From NCBI GenBank assembly GCA_003577005.1, contig QEUW01000018.1:1-46914 (forward strand): a DNA stretch of 46,914 nt, in the 5' to 3' direction. Position 1 is the first letter of the stretch; every line of letters begins with the position of its first letter. Under the pieces are notes generated by a model, which was not told the origin of the DNA, did no database searches, and saw only the letters and a list, made by a program, of their open reading frames with translations. Source of the DNA: Chloroflexota bacterium (GTDB lineage Bacteria > Chloroflexota > Anaerolineae > Caldilineales > Caldilineaceae). The position numbers and the translations under genes are program-made. Shown piece by piece: positions 43,702 to 46,914 of the stretch.

Positions 43702-44577
43702 TCACCCAATCGCAATCGGATTGACCGGGCTGCCAATCGCCCCGGTGAGTTGCAGCGGCGCAATGACCAGCAGCGACTCGTACACCTGGTCTGCGGCCAG
43801 TTCATCGAGGTTGAGATTCTCCACCAGATAGATGCCCAGGTCGCGAATGGCGGCGGCATGAACCGGCAACCGGCTGGGCGGGATCTCGGTCAGTACCTCC
43901 ACGGCCTGGTTGTCGGCGCCGACCGCCACAATGTCGTGCTCTTTGAGCCAGGGGATCGTTGATTCGTCGATACCCGGTTCGCCGCTATTGAAAAGCTCCC
44001 GGTTGTGAGCAAAGAGGCGCATCCAACCTGTGCGCAACAAGAGCAGATCGCCCGGCTGTACAGCAACCCCCTGGGCGGCGGCGCACGCATCCAGGTCGGC
44101 GGCGGTGATGGCTTCGCCGAGTTCCAGGTGGTCGACACCCTTCCAGCCGGCGATGTCCAATAGCAGCCCCCGGCCGACGATCCAGGGAACCCGGTCAATC
44201 GAATTGCGGGTCGCCCCGGCGCTGGTCACATGTTCGGCGGCGTTGTAGCCGTTGTAAAGCTGGTTGTCATACCAGATGTGGCAGAGGGCATCCATATGCG
44301 TGCCTGAGTGCGAGTGCAGGGTCACGACATCATCTGCACTGCCGCGATCATTGGGTGGATTGCGGAAGGTGGTGACGCGCCAGGTTTTGTGACGTTGGGG
44401 CCATTGGGGGCCTTCCGTCTCCAGCGGCATGGAGAGGCTGTAGACTTTGCCTGTCCTGACCAGTTCTGCGGCCCGCTTGATGAGTACCGGTGTCAACAGG
44501 TTGAGCGTACCCCGCTCATCGGTCGTACCCCAGCGTCCCCAGTTGCTCAACTCGCTACCCTGGTTCCCAGCCACCAC
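43702..44577 (-). CDS. Cyclase-family metal hydrolase (kynurenine-formamidase-like)
   Basis: 291 residues. The metal-binding motif HSGTHMDALCH (H-x-G-T-H-x-D-x-x-x-H) is complete, with the family's later DLLLLRTGWMRLF and DNQAVEVL sections. Related enzymes hydrolyse amides (kynurenine formamide, isatin) or lactone-like rings. The GTG at 44577 is the start, preceded by GGGAGAGG. The N-terminus NWGRWGTTDERGTLNLLT is a distinctive Chloroflexota/actinobacterial subfamily feature. It precedes nothing obvious in pathway terms; the 56-base gap to the NHL protein gene on the same strand suggests cotranscription. Substrate unknown. Confidence 0.85.
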   Translation of the reverse strand: MVAGNQGSELSNWGRWGTTDERGTLNLLTPVLIKRAAELVRTGKVYSLSMPLETEGPQWPQRHKTWRVTTFRNPPNDRGSADDVVTLHSHSGTHMDALCHIWYDNQLYNGYNAAEHVTSAGATRNSIDRVPWIVGRGLLLDIAGWKGVDHLELGEAITAADLDACAAAQGVAVQPGDLLLLRTGWMRLFAHNRELFNSGEPGIDESTIPWLKEHDIVAVGADNQAVEVLTEIPPSRLPVHAAAIRDLGIYLVENLNLDELAADQVYESLLVIAPLQLTGAIGSPVNPIAIG

Positions 44578-44633
44578 CCTCTCCCTTGTGTGAAGTCGCC
44601 TTTACCAAGACCATGAAAAGCATTTGAAGCCCC

Positions 44634-45494
44634 TCAGATGCGTTCAAACTTCTGCACCCGATCCGCCAGTTGAGGCACCTCGGTGACGTAGAGATCGCCG
44701 CGGCTGTCGGCCCAGATGCCGTGCGGGCTGCTGGCAAACTGGCCCGGTGCATCTCCCCGTTCGCCCCAACGCGCCAGCAACTTGCCCTCCAGGTTGAGGA
44801 CGCTGATACGATGGCCGCCTTCGGCGACAAAGACGTTGCCCTCTTGGTCGATAAAGGCGTCGTTTGGACCGCTCAGCCCACCCCATTCGCCCAGAAATTG
44901 TCCCTCCACGTCAAAGAGTTGGATACGATGGTTAGGTTCGCGATCCACGAGCAACACCCGGCCGCGCGGGTCGATGCGGATACCGTGGGGCAAACCAAAC
45001 TGCCCCGGCCCCGGACCTTGTTCACCCCATGAACGGAGCAGGCTGCCATCGGCGGCAAAGCGGTGGACGTGATATTGGCCGTACCCATCGGAGACAAACA
45101 ACTCGCCGGCAGGTGAAACCACCGCCCAGGTCGGTTTGTTGAAGGGCAGGCCCGGTTCGCCGGCTTGCCCTTCTGTCCCCCAAGTCTTCAACAACTGTCC
45201 CGCTGGGGTAAAGAGACGCACCGTATGGTCATCCATATCGGCGATATAGACCTGATCCTGCGGGCTGATCCAGACGCTGTGAGGGCTATGGAGGATGTCG
45301 GCGCCCCATTCATTCAGAAAGCGCCCCTGCCGGTCATAAACCAGGATGGCCGGTGGCGTACGCCGGGCCAGATAGACTCGATCCTGCGAATCGACCGCCA
45401 CGGAGGGGATCACGCCGCCAAAGGCGCGCCCTTCCGCCCCCTGTCCCCAGCCTTCAACGACACGATACCGAAAGTTGCCAGCCCCGACGATCAT
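44634..45494 (-). CDS. NHL-repeat beta-propeller protein
   Basis: 286 residues of NHL repeats (VAVDSQDRVYLARR, SVWISPQDQVYIADMDDHTVRLF, GIRIDPRGRVLLVDREPNHRIQLF, GIWADSRGDLYVTEVPQLADRVQKF), about six blades. There is no signal peptide. Relatives include peptidyl-alpha-hydroxyglycine lyase and SMP-30-like lactonases, but without a clear catalytic set the activity is open; the RTPPAILVYDRQG start is common in Chloroflexota and actinobacterial NHL proteins. CAAGGAG stands before the ATG. It is upstream of, and on the same strand as, the cyclase-family gene. Confidence 0.8.
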   Translation of the reverse strand: MIVGAGNFRYRVVEGWGQGAEGRAFGGVIPSVAVDSQDRVYLARRTPPAILVYDRQGRFLNEWGADILHSPHSVWISPQDQVYIADMDDHTVRLFTPAGQLLKTWGTEGQAGEPGLPFNKPTWAVVSPAGELFVSDGYGQYHVHRFAADGSLLRSWGEQGPGPGQFGLPHGIRIDPRGRVLLVDREPNHRIQLFDVEGQFLGEWGGLSGPNDAFIDQEGNVFVAEGGHRISVLNLEGKLLARWGERGDAPGQFASSPHGIWADSRGDLYVTEVPQLADRVQKFERI

Positions 45495-45563
45495 GGCGAT
45501 TCTCCTTGTGGATGGATTACATATCGTGGACAGGCATAGGCTATCACGGGTGTTGGCAGGTCG

Positions 45564-46205
45564 TCAAGCGTACCGTTGCTCCAGCCACGGGTCCGCCTCG
45601 TTGTTGTAACCCAGACGCTCCCAGAAGCCGGGGCGGTCCTGCGCCACGAATTCCAGACCGCGCAGCCATTTGCCGCCCTTCCACAAATAAGCGCTCTTCC
45701 GCTCTGGGTGGGCCCGGTTGATGCCGATGACCATGCGCAAGGGGTAACCGTGGTCGAGGTCGAGCGGCATGTTGTCGTAATGGGTCGCCATCAACATGTT
45801 GTCCGAGAGGAGCAGCTCGATGGGGGTGTTGGTAGTGTAGCCATGTTCGCAGTGTTGGACGACAAATCTGGCTGCCGGTTTGGGCCGGATGATCCCCTGT
45901 TCGACCAGCGTCTTGACCGAAACGCCTTCCCAGACCGTATCAAACTTGGACCAGCGGGTGACGCAGTGCAGGTCGAGCGTGACTTTGGTGCGCGGCAGTT
46001 GGTTGAATTCTGCCCACGTCCACACTTTCTCTTCCTCCACTTCGCCAAAGACACGGAAGGTCCAGGTGGCAAGGTCTACCTGGGGCAGGGGACCATAGTG
46101 CAGAACCGGGAATTTGTTGGTCAGCGCCTGGCCGGGCGGCAGCCGTTTCATCGAGCGTAATTCTTCTTCCTGTTGCTTTCGTGGGTTGAGGATTCGGTTG
46201 AGCAT
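45564..46205 (-). CDS. Sulfite-oxidase-like molybdopterin-dependent oxidoreductase
   Basis: 213 residues, the small SUOX-fold domain that binds molybdenum cofactor. The molybdenum-ligand cysteine lies in DLHCVTRWSKFD, followed by WEGVSVKTLV, a His-rich CEHGYTTNTPIELLL and GYPLRMVIGINRAHPERKSAYLWKGGKWLRGLEF. There is no TAT or Sec signal, so it is cytoplasmic; it is like the YuiH-type family, whose reactions are mostly unknown. The ATG at 46205 follows ACGGAGA; the longer open frame to 46247 has no site. Upstream is a hairpin and the DM13 gene. Confidence 0.88.
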   Translation of the reverse strand: MLNRILNPRKQQEEELRSMKRLPPGQALTNKFPVLHYGPLPQVDLATWTFRVFGEVEEEKVWTWAEFNQLPRTKVTLDLHCVTRWSKFDTVWEGVSVKTLVEQGIIRPKPAARFVVQHCEHGYTTNTPIELLLSDNMLMATHYDNMPLDLDHGYPLRMVIGINRAHPERKSAYLWKGGKWLRGLEFVAQDRPGFWERLGYNNEADPWLEQRYA

Positions 46206-46217
46206 AGCTTTTCTCCG

Positions 46218-46282
46218 TGACGAGATGACAAGGTGATACGGTAACAAGATGAAATACCGCTTATCACGCTGTCATCTCGTCA
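46218..46282. repeat. Fold-back upstream of the molybdoenzyme gene
   Basis: TGACGAGATGACA (46218-46230) is the reverse complement of 46270-46282. Inside, GTGATA and TATCAC extend the stem. It lies between the DM13 gene's stop and the molybdoenzyme start, so it could end the former transcript. Confidence 0.6.
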
Positions 46283-46294
46283 TCCTATCAGTTG

Positions 46295-46914
46295 TTACAT
46301 GAGTGTGGCGGTTGCAAAGACGACATGAAACGGCAGGCAATATATCACGACACTTTTGTATTTGCTCAAATCGACATCGGCGCTGAGTGGATAATTTTGG
46401 TTGCCGAGGTTGCCCTTGAGCGAACCTAGATCAATGTACTCGCCCAGATCGCTGCTGCTTTCCGGCATGGGATTGGTCGCCAACAGCACATGCAGGTCGG
46501 GGCCATTGGTCACGGCGAATGCTTCAAAGCGCAGCACATGGCTGCCATCGGCCAGCCGGTAGATCGTCGCCTGGCCAGAGCCTTTGTGAAAGCTATCGCC
46601 GTCGATAAATTGGCCTTGAGCCACGATGACAGGCTCGGCGGGCATCGGCTCATCCATCTCGGTGGTGGGCAGGACGGCGGCCATTTCCATTGCTTTTTGT
46701 TCCACCAGTTGGCGCTGCTCCGCTGGCATTTGGGCAACTTCGGTTGCATTGGGTAGCGCGGCAGCGAATTGATCTTTTACCGTTTGCAGTTCTGTTGCCG
46801 ACATGGCGGCCATTACTTCTTGAGCCGGCAATTCAAAGGGGAACGCTTCGTCCACGCTCCGGTTGATCCAAAGGGGCGAGACCAGCCACCAGGCTAGTGG
46901 AGCAATGACGGTAA
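46295..46914 (-). CDS. DM13-domain membrane-anchored protein, N-terminally cut by the window edge
   Basis: The frame is open through the right edge; at least 205 residues are seen. The first visible stretch TVIAPLAWWLVSPLWINRSV is the end of an N-terminal TM helix or signal. A linker with MAAMSATELQTVKDQ and then the DM13 domain follow: GQFIDGDSFHKGSGQATIYRL, FAVTNGPDLHVLLA, GNLGNQNYPLSADVDLSKYKSVVIYCLPF. The single cysteine in YCLPF is the one proposed to work in electron transfer. It is followed by the molybdoenzyme gene, so a redox partnership is possible but only by position. Confidence 0.85.
   Translation of the reverse strand, partial: TVIAPLAWWLVSPLWINRSVDEAFPFELPAQEVMAAMSATELQTVKDQFAAALPNATEVAQMPAEQRQLVEQKAMEMAAVLPTTEMDEPMPAEPVIVAQGQFIDGDSFHKGSGQATIYRLADGSHVLRFEAFAVTNGPDLHVLLATNPMPESSSDLGEYIDLGSLKGNLGNQNYPLSADVDLSKYKSVVIYCLPFHVVFATATLM

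Overview
The window looks like chromosomal DNA from an aerobic or facultative member of the Chloroflexota (Anaerolineae/Caldilineae-like). This is an inference from gene content and style, not a database result: an F420-type oxidoreductase, a eukaryote-type UDP-glucose pyrophosphorylase, Chloroflexota-style peptide-type transporters with large lipoprotein binding proteins, a fused E1 alpha/beta dehydrogenase, GC-rich codon use, and many intergenic fold-back repeats. No rRNA, tRNA, CRISPR array, phage gene or transposase gene was seen.

Left part (1-14.6 kb): a partial malate/lactate-type dehydrogenase, then a minus-strand transport operon (binding lipoprotein, OppB, an OppC-OppD fusion, OppF) followed by a phytanoyl-CoA dioxygenase-like gene. 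Divergent from it is a plus-strand catabolic operon: BKACE-type enzyme, second PhyH-like dioxygenase, TIM-barrel isomerase/epimerase, zinc alcohol dehydrogenase, HpaI-type aldolase and amidohydrolase. Good sigma70-type promoters face away from each other at 8.2 and 8.8 kb. The substrate cannot be read from sequence; an oxidised or sugar-acid-like carbon source fits.

Middle (14.7-31.4 kb): a copper module (csoR, copZ, copA, with a promoter overlapped by a G/C-tract palindrome, then a 16-cysteine four-helix copper-storage protein); a YhhN-type membrane protein; a single-domain response regulator next to a 2003-residue CheB-CheR-PAS/GAF histidine kinase whose CheB domain has lost its catalytic serine and histidine; an F420-dependent-type oxidoreductase; a UDP-glucose pyrophosphorylase; a duplicated PRC-barrel lipoprotein; and a ferritin-like protein.

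Right part (31.9-43.6 kb): a nearly complete leucine/isovalerate pathway. It holds a fused branched-chain 2-oxoacid dehydrogenase E1, an acyl-CoA dehydrogenase, both 3-methylcrotonyl-CoA carboxylase subunits plus a separate biotin carrier, a MaoC hydratase, a CitE-type lyase and acetoacetyl-CoA synthetase. The usual crotonase-type hydratase and HMGL-type lyase are absent; MaoC and CitE-like genes take their place, as in the mycobacterial Rv2498c-Rv2502c neighbourhood, which suggests the (R)-HMG-CoA route. Then come a cyclase-family hydrolase, an NHL beta-propeller, a sulfite-oxidase-like molybdoenzyme and a partial DM13 protein.

Intergenic DNA is unusually rich in long fold-backs. Two pairs are clearly dispersed families: a TIR-bearing MITE-like element (10.8 and 33.95 kb) and a CTGTCAACGGATTT-bounded element (34.1 and 37.4 kb).
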